Assembly (NCBI GenBank): GCA_016716535.1
Contig: JADJWD010000001.1
Location: forward strand, 186,001 to 250,000
Length of the DNA: 64,000 nt
Reading direction: 5' to 3'
Source: Betaproteobacteria bacterium
GTDB lineage: Bacteria > Pseudomonadota > Gammaproteobacteria > Burkholderiales > Burkholderiaceae_C
Part shown: positions 8,381-22,775 of the stretch, piece after piece
How the letters are laid out: each line of letters begins with the position of its first letter
How positions within the stretch are numbered: position 1 is the first letter of the stretch
Translations under genes and position numbers: made by a program
The notes under the pieces: model-generated
Told to the model about the DNA's origin: nothing
What the model saw: only the letters and a program-made list of their open reading frames with translations
Database searches by the model: none

Positions 8381-9097
8381 ATGAGCCCGCTCGACCGCCC
8401 CGTGTGGGCCACCCTCGTGCATGCGCCCCACCAGGCCGAAGGCGGCGCGCTGGCGCGGCGCTTCAGGCGCGAGCTGAACGTGTTCGCCTCGGCGCGCGAT
8501 GACGAGCCGGCCAGCCTGGCGGCGCTGGCCGATCTCGTGGGCGCCGACGACTCGGTGGTCGTGCTGCAGGTGCCGGCGATCGAGGTGCCGCCCGGCCTCG
8601 TCGCCGTGCGCACGGCGATGGGCGTGCAGATGGTGGCGACGCGGCCGATCTCGAGCGAACAAACCGGCGAGGCTCTGGCCGGTGCTGCGGACATGGCCGA
8701 AGCCATCGTCGAACTCGGCGACGCCGACGCGCCGCAGATGCTGGCGCTGGCGCGGCTCACCGAGCCGGGGCCGTTTCTCGAACGCACGCACACGATGGGC
8801 CGCTTCGTCGGCGTGCGCTGCGCGGGCCGCTTGGCCGCGATGGCCGGCGAGCGCATGCGCTGGCCCGGCTTCACCGAGGTCAGCGGCGTGTGCACACACC
8901 CCGACTTCCGCGGCCGCGGCCTGGCGCTGCGGCTGTCGGCGGCGGTGACGCGGGCGATCCAGCAGCGCGGCGAGCAGCCTTTTCTGCACGCCTGGGCGAA
9001 CAACCACGCGGCGATCGCGCTTTACGAGCGCCTCGGGTTTGCAGTGCGGGCGAGCGTGCGTGTGGCGGTACTGAAGCAGGCTGAAAACCCGGGCTGA
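8381..9097 (+). CDS. GNAT family N-acetyltransferase
   Basis: A 238-residue protein whose C-terminal half is a GNAT (FR47-like) acetyltransferase. EVSGVCTHPDFRGRGLALRL contains the R/Q-x-x-G-x-G/A acetyl-CoA pyrophosphate loop, and ANNHAAIALYERLGF is the conserved helix near the end. The N-terminal ~110 residues resemble the degenerate GNAT half of tandem proteins. It probably acetylates a small molecule or peptide amine in the cytoplasm. The ATG at 8381 follows a CCGTACATTCAG promoter-like run. The acceptor is unknown. Confidence 0.8.
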   Translation: MSPLDRPVWATLVHAPHQAEGGALARRFRRELNVFASARDDEPASLAALADLVGADDSVVVLQVPAIEVPPGLVAVRTAMGVQMVATRPISSEQTGEALAGAADMAEAIVELGDADAPQMLALARLTEPGPFLERTHTMGRFVGVRCAGRLAAMAGERMRWPGFTEVSGVCTHPDFRGRGLALRLSAAVTRAIQQRGEQPFLHAWANNHAAIALYERLGFAVRASVRVAVLKQAENPG

Positions 9098-9221
9098 TTC
9101 GCGGCCACGCGACGAACGCGTCGATGCGGCGCCGTCCTACGCGCCGATGGCTCTTGCGCCGGCAGCAGGCAGGCATCGGCCGTCGAAGGATGGCGCCAAC
9201 GCCTCGCCGGGAGACCACCGC

Positions 9222-10391
9222 ATGCAGCACGCCATCGCCGCCCTCGAACGCCCGTTGCCGTTTTTGCAGCCGCAGCGCGCCGCCAGCTTCTATCGCTGCC
9301 GCGGCATCTCGGCTGGCCCCGGCAGCGCCAGCGCGCTGGCGGGCCACGACCTGCATACACGCGCCAGGGTGGCGCGCCGACTCGCCGAGGTCGCAGGCTA
9401 CCGCTACGGTGGCGAATCGAGCGTCGGTGAACCTCCGGCGCCCGGCACTTACCTCGTGCCGAGCGATACGCTCGGCCCGGCCGAGGCGGCGAGCCTCGGC
9501 ATCACCGACGCGGCGGACCTCTTCGGCGGCGTCGTGCCCCATCCGTTCGTCGCCACGAAACTCGTGACGCACGGCGCCGTCGGCTGGCTGGCCGATACGC
9601 CCGAAGGCTGGCCGTGGGAATTGGGACGGCTGCTCGGCGACTGCGTGCTGCCGGGCTACTCGGTGTTCAACCGCGCCGATGCGCTCGAGGCCGGCCGCCG
9701 GCTGCTCGTCGGCGGGCCGGTGCGGCTGAAGGAGGCCTCGGGCATCGGCGGCGCCGGGCAGTGGGTGGTCGCGAATCGAGACGAACTCGACCAGGAGCTC
9801 GAGCGCATCGGCGCCGAGCGGCTGGCACAAGGCTTTGTCGTCGAGCGCAATCTCGCCGGGGTGACGACGCTCAGCATCGGTCAGGTGCAGGCGGGCCCGT
9901 GGACGGCGAGCTACGCCGGCCGCCAGCGCACGACGCGCAACCACCGCGGCCGCGAGGTCTACGGCGGCTCCAGCCTCACCGTCGTGCAAGGCGGCTTCGA
10001 CGCGCTGTTGCGCATCCCGCTGGCGCCCACCGTGCGCCTGGCCATCGAGCAGGCGCGCCGCTACCACGACACGATGCATGACGTGTTCGGCGCCGGCTTG
10101 TTCGCCTCGCGCTGCAACTACGACGTCGCGCAAGGCCATGATGCGCACGGCCGCTGGTGCTCGGGCGTGCTCGAGCAGTCGTGGCGCATCGGCGGGTGCA
10201 GCGGCGCGGAGGTGGCCGCGCTCGGCGCGTTCAAGGAGCGCGACGTGCCGGTCGTGCGCGCCTCGACGCACGAGATCTACGGCGACGCGATCGTGCCGCA
10301 CGACGCCTGGCGGCTCTACGACGGGCACGACGCGCACGCCGGCCGCCTCGTCAAGTACGCGCAGGTCCACTGGCATGCCCACAACGCTTGA
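9222..10391 (+). CDS. DUF3182 family protein (ATP-grasp-like)
   Basis: About 389 residues, matching the DUF3182 family found mostly in Burkholderiales. Visible conserved stretches are HPFVATKLVTHGAVG, GPVRLKEASGIGGAGQWVV and TTLSIGQVQAGPWTASYAG. Further on are YGGSSLTVVQGG, ASRCNYDVAQG and WCSGVLEQSWRIGGCSGAE. The overall layout suggests a ligase-like ATP-grasp fold, but no reaction is known. The ATG at 9222 is chosen at the start of the conserved region; an in-frame start at 9147 would add 25 unlikely residues. It overlaps the following hydrolase gene by 17 bp, so the two are very probably one operon. Confidence 0.75.
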   Translation: MQHAIAALERPLPFLQPQRAASFYRCRGISAGPGSASALAGHDLHTRARVARRLAEVAGYRYGGESSVGEPPAPGTYLVPSDTLGPAEAASLGITDAADLFGGVVPHPFVATKLVTHGAVGWLADTPEGWPWELGRLLGDCVLPGYSVFNRADALEAGRRLLVGGPVRLKEASGIGGAGQWVVANRDELDQELERIGAERLAQGFVVERNLAGVTTLSIGQVQAGPWTASYAGRQRTTRNHRGREVYGGSSLTVVQGGFDALLRIPLAPTVRLAIEQARRYHDTMHDVFGAGLFASRCNYDVAQGHDAHGRWCSGVLEQSWRIGGCSGAEVAALGAFKERDVPVVRASTHEIYGDAIVPHDAWRLYDGHDAHAGRLVKYAQVHWHAHNA

Positions 10392-11196
10392 GGAAGTCGT
10401 CTCCATCGAGGTGGCCGCCGACGAACGTGTGCGCGGCACCTTCGTCGCGCCGGGCACGCTGATGCCCGGCGTGCTTTTTGTGCACGGCTGGGGCGGCAGC
10501 CAGGAGCAGTACCTGGCGCGGGCGCGCGCCGTCGCATCGCTCGGTTGCGTGTGCCTGGCCTTCGACCTGCGCGGCCATGCCGAAAACCGGCCGCAGTTCG
10601 GCACCGTCTCGCGCAGCACGAACCTGCGCGACGTGGAAGCCGCCTACGACCGGCTGGTCGCGCGGCGATACGTCGACCGCAACGCGATCGCCGTCATCGG
10701 CAGCAGCTACGGCGGCTACCTCGCGTCGATCCTGACGACGATGCGGCCGGTGCGCTGGCTCGGGCTGCGCGCACCGGCGCTGTACATGGACAGCGGCTGG
10801 GAGCTGCCGAAGCTGCAGCTGCGCAAGGAGCAGGACCTCGTCACCTATCGCTCGAGCCTCGTGCCGGCCGAGACCAACCGCGCCTTGCGCGCCTGCCAGG
10901 CGTTCGACGGCGACATGCTGTTGATCGAGTCCGAGTTCGACGAGACGATCCCCGCGGCCGTGCTGGCGAGTTATCGCCAGGCCGCGACACGCACGCGTTC
11001 GCTCACCTTCCGGTGCATCAAGGGCGCCGACCACGGGCTGACGAGCGAAGACAGCCAGCGCGCCTACACGACGGTGTTGCTCGGCTGGCTGAAGGAGATG
11101 GTGTCGGGCGCGCGCGTCGGCCAGGTGCCGGCTGCTGCGCCGGAGACCGCCGCGCAACCGGAGACGCCGCCGCAGACGATTCGGGAGGACGGCTGA
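10375..11196 (+). CDS. Alpha/beta hydrolase (dienelactone hydrolase/S9-like)
   Basis: A 273-residue serine hydrolase. VLFVHGWGGSQEQY gives the oxyanion region, GSSYGG carries the nucleophile Ser111, and ESEFDETIP with GADHGL supply likely acid and His residues. Dienelactone-hydrolase-like and small prolyl-oligopeptidase-like enzymes share this layout. There is no signal peptide. The start lies inside the end of the DUF3182 gene, implying translational coupling and a shared pathway. The C-terminal ~25 residues are an Ala/Pro/Glu tail. The substrate is unknown. Confidence 0.8.
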   Translation: MPTTLEEVVSIEVAADERVRGTFVAPGTLMPGVLFVHGWGGSQEQYLARARAVASLGCVCLAFDLRGHAENRPQFGTVSRSTNLRDVEAAYDRLVARRYVDRNAIAVIGSSYGGYLASILTTMRPVRWLGLRAPALYMDSGWELPKLQLRKEQDLVTYRSSLVPAETNRALRACQAFDGDMLLIESEFDETIPAAVLASYRQAATRTRSLTFRCIKGADHGLTSEDSQRAYTTVLLGWLKEMVSGARVGQVPAAAPETAAQPETPPQTIREDG

Positions 11197-11247
11197 CGCG
11201 CTGCGACCGCCTCGCTTTTCCTCGCACGATCCCTCGATTGCGGGCCC

Positions 11248-11263
11248 CGGCACGCCATTTGCC
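11248..11263 (+). promoter_or_regulatory. Candidate sigma-54 (-24/-12) promoter
   Basis: CGGCACGCCATTTGCC matches the sigma-54 consensus TGGCACG-N4-TTGC, with GG and GC separated by exactly 10 bp. It lies about 85 bp upstream of the poly-HAMP kinase ATG. No enhancer-binding protein is encoded nearby, and a chance match in GC-rich DNA is possible. Confidence 0.45.
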
Positions 11264-11346
11264 CACGGCCCCCTTTGCTTGCGGGCGGCTCGTCGAATCG
11301 GTAAATCATTGACTCGGGCCCGCGGCAGCTTGGAGGAGCGCTGTCG

Positions 11347-17184
<5,838 letters not shown>

Positions 17185-17215
17185 ACCCGCCCGCCCGGGC
17201 ACGAAAGGCCGCGTC

Positions 17216-18922
17216 GTGAACCCCGCCGCCGCTGTCGCCGACCCCGCGGTCGGGCAGGCCGACACCGTCAACATCCTCCTCGTCGACGACGAGCCGCGCA
17301 ACCTGCTCGTGCTGGAGACGGTGCTCGACGACCCGGGCTACCGGCTCGTCGGCGCCAGCTCGGGCGACGAGGCGCTGCGCGCGCTGATGAACGCCGACTT
17401 CGCGGTGCTGGTGCTGGACGTGCGCATGCCCGGCATGTCGGGCTTCGAGCTGGCGCAGATGGTCAAGGAGCGCCGGCGCACCTCGCACATCCCGATCATC
17501 TTCCTCACCGCCTACTACAGCGAAGACCAGCACATGCTGGCCGGCTACGACAGCGGCGCCGTCGATTACCTGCACAAACCGGTCAACCCGGCGGTGCTGC
17601 GCTCGAAGGTCGCGGTGTTCGCCGACCTGCACCGCAAGACGCGCGCGCTGGAAGCGGCCAACCACCTGCTCAGCGCCGAAGTGGCCGAGCGCCGCCGCGC
17701 CGAGGCGCGCCTGAGCGAGCTGGCCGAGACGCTGGACCGCCGCGTCTACGAGCGCACCGCCGCGCTGCAGGCCAGCGAAGCGCAGCTGCGCGACGCCGAC
17801 CGGCACAAGGACGAGTTCATGGCGACACTCGCGCACGAGCTGCGCAACCCGCTCGCGCCGCTGCGCAACGCGGCGCACGCGCTGCGCGGCACGTCGCCCG
17901 ACGCCGCGAGGCTGGATTGGGCGACCGGCGTCATCGAGCGGCAGGTGCGTTCGATGGTGCGCATGATCGACGACCTGATGGACGCCGGCCGCATCAACCG
18001 CGGCAAGCTCCGGTTGCGCCAGGAGATGATCGCGCTCGAGACGGTGCTGCAAGACGCCGTCGAGGCGTCGCGCGAGTTGATCGAGGACGCCGGGCACGAG
18101 CTGCAGCTGAAGCTGCCCGGCCCTGGCCTGCTCGTCCATGCCGACCGCACGCGGCTGGCGCAGGCATTCGTCAACCTCTTGAACAACGCCGCGAAGTACA
18201 TGGACCGCGGCGGCCACATCGAGCTGGTGGCGCAGGCGCAGGGCGACGAAGCCGTCGTGCGCGTCAAGGACCTCGGCATCGGCATCGCGCGCGAGCACCT
18301 CGAGCGCATCTTCGAGATGTTCGGGCAGGTGGAGTCGGCACTGGCGCGTTCACGCGGCGGCCTCGGCATCGGCCTCGCACTGGCGCAGCGGCTCGTGCAA
18401 CTGCACCACGGCACGATCGTCGCGACGAGCGAGGGCCTGGGCGCCGGCAGCGAGTTTGTCGTGCGCCTGCCGCTGGCGGGCCTGCGCACCGCCGAGCCGC
18501 CCGAAGCGCAGCCGGCCGCCGCACCGGCCGGCACCGGCCACGGCCTGCGCGTGCTGGTGGCCGACGACAACGCCGATGCGGCCGAGACGACGGCGATGCT
18601 GCTCGAACTGCTCGGCCACACCGTGCGCCGCGTCGGCGACGGCGAAGCGGCTGTCGCCACCGCCGCCGAGTTCGACCCGCAACTCGTCCTCCTGGACATC
18701 GGCATGCCCAAGCTCAACGGCTTCGAAGCCTGCATGCGCATCCGCAGCCAGCCCGGCGGCGCCGCGCGCCTGATCGTTGCCGTCAGCGGCTGGGGCCAGC
18801 CCGAAGACCAACGCCGCTCACGCGAAGCCGGCTTCGACCGGCACCTCGTCAAGCCTGTCGATCCCGCGGCGCTGGTGGAGTTGGCGGGGGCGGCGGGTGG
18901 TGACAACGCCCGTTCGGCCTGA
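17216..18922 (+). CDS. Hybrid histidine kinase, REC-HisKA-HATPase-REC
   Basis: 568 residues starting with GTG. The N-terminal receiver has NILLVDDEPRN and VLVLDVRMPGMSG (Asp68), and is followed by a coiled coil (about 140-190). HisKA has FMATLAHELRNPLAPL (His207), and the HATPase domain follows. A C-terminal receiver has VLVADDNADA and LVLLDIGMPKLNG (Asp494). No membrane helix is present. The N-terminal REC suggests it receives phosphate from another kinase, most simply the poly-HAMP kinase encoded 31 bp upstream. There is no DNA-binding output domain in either protein, so the final output lies elsewhere. Confidence 0.9.
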   Translation: MNPAAAVADPAVGQADTVNILLVDDEPRNLLVLETVLDDPGYRLVGASSGDEALRALMNADFAVLVLDVRMPGMSGFELAQMVKERRRTSHIPIIFLTAYYSEDQHMLAGYDSGAVDYLHKPVNPAVLRSKVAVFADLHRKTRALEAANHLLSAEVAERRRAEARLSELAETLDRRVYERTAALQASEAQLRDADRHKDEFMATLAHELRNPLAPLRNAAHALRGTSPDAARLDWATGVIERQVRSMVRMIDDLMDAGRINRGKLRLRQEMIALETVLQDAVEASRELIEDAGHELQLKLPGPGLLVHADRTRLAQAFVNLLNNAAKYMDRGGHIELVAQAQGDEAVVRVKDLGIGIAREHLERIFEMFGQVESALARSRGGLGIGLALAQRLVQLHHGTIVATSEGLGAGSEFVVRLPLAGLRTAEPPEAQPAAAPAGTGHGLRVLVADDNADAAETTAMLLELLGHTVRRVGDGEAAVATAAEFDPQLVLLDIGMPKLNGFEACMRIRSQPGGAARLIVAVSGWGQPEDQRRSREAGFDRHLVKPVDPAALVELAGAAGGDNARSA

Positions 18923-18990
18923 GTACTTTCACCAGGGCTTCCTTCGACAGGCTCAGGACGATCGGAAGACGAAGCTCAGCCCGAACGGTG
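18909..18990. repeat. TTCGACAGGCTCAG-type intergenic repeat
   Basis: CCTTCGACAGGCTCAGGACG (18941-18960) is followed by AAGCTCAGCCCGAACGG (18972-18988), and a CCGTTCGG-like half lies at about 18909. The same core recurs at 24745-24863. Similar TTCGACAAGCTCAG sequences are common between genes in Burkholderiales and pseudomonads, where they behave like REP elements. Confidence 0.6.
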
Positions 18991-19127
18991 ACGGGCAAGT
19001 GCCTTCGCATGTCACATGCGGCGCCAGCGAGGCCGTCGAACGCGATGAACCGGCCCCCATCCGCAAGCGCGATTTCGTCCAGAATGTTCCAGCAAGCCGC
19101 CCGCCGCCGCGGCCACGGAGAAGCGTG

Positions 19128-20462
19128 ATGCCTGGCGAGATGCCGCCGCTCCCACCGAAGCTTCGCCTGCACGTGCCCGAGCCCACCGGCCGGCCCGGGC
19201 GACAAACGGACTTCTCCTACCTGCGCGTCTCGGCACCCGGCGAAGTGCCGCGGCCGGCCGTCGACATCGTCCCCGCGCACACCGGCACGATGGCGTGGAA
19301 GCTCATCCGCGTGCTCGACAACGAAGGCCGCGCCACCGGCCCGTGGGCGCCGCAAGTGAGCACCGACGACCTGCGCCGCGGCCTCGTTGCGATGCTGCGC
19401 ACGCGCGCTTTCGACGCGCGCATGCTCATCGCGCAGCGGCAAAAGAAGATCTCGTTCTACATGCAGTGCCTCGGCGAAGAGGCGGTCGCGGTGGCGCACG
19501 CGCAGGCGCTGAACCCCGGCGACATGTGCTTTCCAAGCTACCGCCAGCAGGGCCTGCTGCTTTGCCGCGACGACATCGACACGGTCGAGCTGATGTGCCA
19601 GCTGCTCAGCAACGAGCGCGACCCGCTGCGCGGCCGGCAGTTGCCGGTGATGTACTCGTACAAGCGCGCCGGCTTCTTCTCGATCTCCGGCAACCTCGCG
19701 ACGCAGTTCGTGCAGGCCGTCGGCTGGGCGATGGCCAGCGCGATCCAGGGCGACACGAAGATCGCCTCGGGCTGGATCGGCGACGGCTCCACCGCCGAGG
19801 CCGACTTCCACAACGCACTGACCTTCGCGCACGTCTATCGCGCGCCGGTGATCCTCAACGTCGTCAACAACCAGTGGGCGATCTCCACCTTCCAGGCGAT
19901 CGCCGGCGGCGAAGGCACCACCTTCGCGGCGCGCGGCGTCGGCGCCGGCATCGCCTCGCTGCGCGTCGACGGCAACGACTTCCTCGCCGTGCTCGCCGCG
20001 TCGCGCTGGGCCGCCGAGCGCGCGCGGCGCAACCTCGGGCCGACGCTGATCGAGTGGGTCACGTATCGCGCTGGCGCGCATTCCACCTCCGACGACCCCT
20101 CGCGCTATCGGCCGGCCGACGACTGGCAGCACTTCCCGCTCGGCGACCCGGTGGCGCGCCTGGCGCAGCACCTGAAGGGGCTCGGCGCGTGGTCCGACGA
20201 AGAGCAAGAGCGCACGACGAAGGCGTTCGACGCCGAGATGGCCGCGGCGCTGAAGGAGGCGCAGAAACACGGCTCGGTGCTCGACGGCCACATCCCGCCG
20301 CTGGCGACGATGTTCGAGGACGTGTTCAAGGTGATGCCGCCGCACTTGCATGAGCAGATGCGGCAGGCGTCGGAGGCAGCCGCGGCCATGCCCGAGACGA
20401 CGCAGGCCGAGGCCGAAGCCGGCCCGGTCGGCGAAGCCGCCGCCGCCGCACCGAGGGAGTAA
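19128..20462 (+). CDS. bkdA: Branched-chain 2-oxoacid dehydrogenase E1 alpha subunit
   Basis: A 444-residue TPP-dependent decarboxylase subunit for the 2-oxo acids of Val, Leu and Ile. Key segments are QKKISFYMQCLGEEAVAV, CFPSYRQQGLLL and the TPP/Mg motif GDGSTAEADFHNALTFAHVY from residue 218 with NN at its end. The phosphorylation-loop-like RAGAHSTSDDPSRYR comes later. SFYMQ, SYRQQG and the long N-terminus fit BCKDH better than pyruvate dehydrogenase. The C-terminal ~30 residues are an Ala/Glu-rich tail unusual for the family. The ATG at 19128 is the best start. The beta-subunit gene follows after 4 bp. Confidence 0.88.
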   Translation: MPGEMPPLPPKLRLHVPEPTGRPGRQTDFSYLRVSAPGEVPRPAVDIVPAHTGTMAWKLIRVLDNEGRATGPWAPQVSTDDLRRGLVAMLRTRAFDARMLIAQRQKKISFYMQCLGEEAVAVAHAQALNPGDMCFPSYRQQGLLLCRDDIDTVELMCQLLSNERDPLRGRQLPVMYSYKRAGFFSISGNLATQFVQAVGWAMASAIQGDTKIASGWIGDGSTAEADFHNALTFAHVYRAPVILNVVNNQWAISTFQAIAGGEGTTFAARGVGAGIASLRVDGNDFLAVLAASRWAAERARRNLGPTLIEWVTYRAGAHSTSDDPSRYRPADDWQHFPLGDPVARLAQHLKGLGAWSDEEQERTTKAFDAEMAAALKEAQKHGSVLDGHIPPLATMFEDVFKVMPPHLHEQMRQASEAAAAMPETTQAEAEAGPVGEAAAAAPRE

Positions 20463-20466
20463 GCGC

Positions 20467-21525
20467 ATGGCCACGATGACGATGATCCAGGCGCTGCGCT
20501 CGGCAATGGACGTGATGCTCGAACGCGATCCCAACGTCGTCGTCTTCGGCGAAGACGTCGGCTACTTCGGCGGCGTCTTCCGCTGCACCGAGGGTCTGCA
20601 GGCCAAATACGGCACGCAGCGTGTCTTCGATTCGCCGATCGCCGAAGGCGGCATCGTCGGCACGGCGATCGGCATGGCCGCGTATGGCCTGCGCCCCGTC
20701 GTCGAGGTGCAGTTCGCCGACTACTTCTACCCCGCGTCGGACCAGATCGTCAGCGAGGCGGCGCGGCTTCGCTATCGCTCGGCCGGCGACTTCACCGCGC
20801 CGCTGGTCATCCGCATGCCGTGCGGCGGCGGCATCTACGGCGGGCAGACGCACAGCCAGAGCCCGGAGGCACTGTTCACGCACGTCTGCGGCCTGCGCAC
20901 CGTGATGCCGAGCAACCCGTACGACGCCAAGGGCCTGCTGATCGCGGCGATCGAGTGCGACGACCCGGTGATCTTTCTGGAACCCAAGCGCCTGTACAAC
21001 GGCCCGTTCGACGGCCACCACGAACGGCCGGTGGTGCCGTGGTCGGCGCACCCGGCGAGCGAGGTGCCCGAGGGCCACTACACGGTGCCGCTGGACGCCG
21101 CGGCCGTCGTGCGCGCGGGCGACGACGTGACGGTGCTGACCTACGGCACGATGGTCTTCGTCGCCGAGGCGGCGGCAGCGGAGACCGGCATCGACGCCGA
21201 GGTCATCGACCTGAGAAGCCTCTGGCCGCTGGACCTGCCGACGATCGTGCGATCGGTGCAGAAGACCGGCCGCTGCGTCGTGCTGCACGAGGCGACGCGC
21301 ACCAGCGGCTTCGGCGCCGAGTTGACGGCGCTGGTGCAGGAGCACTGCTTCTGGCACCTGGAAGCGCCGATCGAGCGCGTCACCGGCTGGGACACGCCGT
21401 ATCCGCACGCGCTCGAGTGGGCGTACTTCCCGGGGCCCGAGCGCGTGGGGCAGGCGTATCGCAAGGTGATGGGCCTGACGAAGGAACCGATCAGCACGGA
21501 GCCGGCGGCGCCGGTGCGGTCATGA
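20467..21525 (+). CDS. bkdB: Branched-chain 2-oxoacid dehydrogenase E1 beta subunit
   Basis: 352 residues, the standard length for E1 beta, which forms the alpha2beta2 heterotetramer with the upstream product. Diagnostic stretches are VVVFGEDVGYFGGVFR, DSPIAEGGIVGTAIGMA, VEVQFADYFYPASDQI, CGGGIYGGQTHSQSPEA and DLRSLWPLD. The ATG at 20467 follows the E1 alpha stop by 4 bp. Its stop overlaps the E2 start (ATGA), consistent with balanced translation of the complex. Confidence 0.9.
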   Translation: MATMTMIQALRSAMDVMLERDPNVVVFGEDVGYFGGVFRCTEGLQAKYGTQRVFDSPIAEGGIVGTAIGMAAYGLRPVVEVQFADYFYPASDQIVSEAARLRYRSAGDFTAPLVIRMPCGGGIYGGQTHSQSPEALFTHVCGLRTVMPSNPYDAKGLLIAAIECDDPVIFLEPKRLYNGPFDGHHERPVVPWSAHPASEVPEGHYTVPLDAAAVVRAGDDVTVLTYGTMVFVAEAAAAETGIDAEVIDLRSLWPLDLPTIVRSVQKTGRCVVLHEATRTSGFGAELTALVQEHCFWHLEAPIERVTGWDTPYPHALEWAYFPGPERVGQAYRKVMGLTKEPISTEPAAPVRS

Positions 21526-22751
21526 GCAACGGCGTGCACACCGTGCGCATGCCCGACATCGGCGAAGGCATCGCCGAGGTCGAGCTGGTCGAATGGCGCG
21601 TGAAGCCCGGCGACACGGTCGCCGAAGACCAGGTGCTGTGCGACGTGATGACCGACAAGGCCGCCGTCGAGATCCCGTCACCGGTGGCCGGGCGCGTGCT
21701 CGAACTCGGCGGCGAGGTCGGCAAGATGATGGCGGTGGGGTCGGTGTTGATTCGGATCCAGACCGAGGGGGCGGTGCCAGCCGCCTCGGCGCCAACGCCG
21801 ACGCCGGCACCGAAGCCGGCTGCGGTGAAGGCGCCGGCCGCGACCCCGGCGCCCTCGAGCGCGCCAGCCACCGCAGCGAACCGCAGCCGTTCACTCGCCG
21901 CGCCGGCCGTGCGCCAGCGCGCGCGCGTCCTCGGCATTGATCTCACCCGCGTGCACGGCAGCGGCCCCGAAGGCCGTGTGCAACACGGCGACCTCGACAC
22001 GCTGCTGCACAGCGCAGGCACGGCCGCGCCCGCCGTGCACACAGCGCCCGCCGACTCAACGCGCGAACAGAAGGTCATCGGCCTGCGCCGCCAGATCGCG
22101 CAGAAGATGCAGGCGAGCAAGCGCCACATCCCGCACTTCACCTACGTCGAGGAGTGCGACGTGACGGAACTCGTGGCGCTGCGCGACGAGCTGAACCGCC
22201 AGCACGGCGCCACGCGCGGCGAACTGTCGCCACTCGTCTTCGTCGTGCGCGCCGTCGTGCGCGCGGTCGCGGATCACCCGCAGGTCAACGCCCGCTTCGA
22301 CGATGAGGCGGGCGTTCTGACGCAGCACGACGCCGTGCACCTGGGCGTGGCGACGCAGACCGACGGCGGCCTGATGGTGCCGGTGCTGCGCCAGGCGCAG
22401 ACGCTCGACCTGTGGCAGACGAGCGCCGCGATCGCGCGTCTGGCCGCCGCGGCGCGCGCCGGCAAGGCGACGCGCGAAGACTTGACCGGCTCGACGATCA
22501 CCATCACGAGCCTCGGCAAGCTGGGCGGCATCGTCACGACGCCGGTGATCAACCGCCCGGAGGTCGCGATCGTCGGCGTCAACCGCATCGTCGCGCGGCC
22601 CGTCGTGCGCGACGGCGTGATCTGCGTGCGCCAGACGATGAACCTGTCGTCGTCGTTCGACCACCGCGTCGTCGACGGCGCCGTCGCGGCCGAGTTCATC
22701 CAGCAGGTGCGAAGGCTGCTCGAGCACCCGGCGACGTTGTTCGTGGCCTGA
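21522..22751 (+). CDS. bkdC: Branched-chain 2-oxoacid dehydrogenase E2 (dihydrolipoyl acyltransferase)
   Basis: 409 residues with a single N-terminal lipoyl domain (DKAAVEI, lipoylated Lys46) and an Ala/Pro linker. An E3/E1-binding domain (about 125-160, AAPAVRQRARVLGIDL) precedes the catalytic acyltransferase domain. The catalytic DHRVVDG with His381 and Asp385 is intact. It transfers the acyl group to CoA as core of the BCKDH complex. The start overlaps the E1 beta stop by 4 bp. No dihydrolipoamide dehydrogenase gene follows; E3 is presumably supplied from elsewhere. Confidence 0.9.
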   Translation: MSNGVHTVRMPDIGEGIAEVELVEWRVKPGDTVAEDQVLCDVMTDKAAVEIPSPVAGRVLELGGEVGKMMAVGSVLIRIQTEGAVPAASAPTPTPAPKPAAVKAPAATPAPSSAPATAANRSRSLAAPAVRQRARVLGIDLTRVHGSGPEGRVQHGDLDTLLHSAGTAAPAVHTAPADSTREQKVIGLRRQIAQKMQASKRHIPHFTYVEECDVTELVALRDELNRQHGATRGELSPLVFVVRAVVRAVADHPQVNARFDDEAGVLTQHDAVHLGVATQTDGGLMVPVLRQAQTLDLWQTSAAIARLAAAARAGKATREDLTGSTITITSLGKLGGIVTTPVINRPEVAIVGVNRIVARPVVRDGVICVRQTMNLSSSFDHRVVDGAVAAEFIQQVRRLLEHPATLFVA

Positions 22752-22775
22752 CTTCGCCTGCGCCGGCGGCCCGGA

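Noticed and set aside
22752..22775. CGGCGG/CCGCCG inverted repeat near 22759-22784 as a terminator between bkdC and the copper-storage gene
   Set aside because: The stem is short and has no T-tract; it partly overlaps coding sequence.
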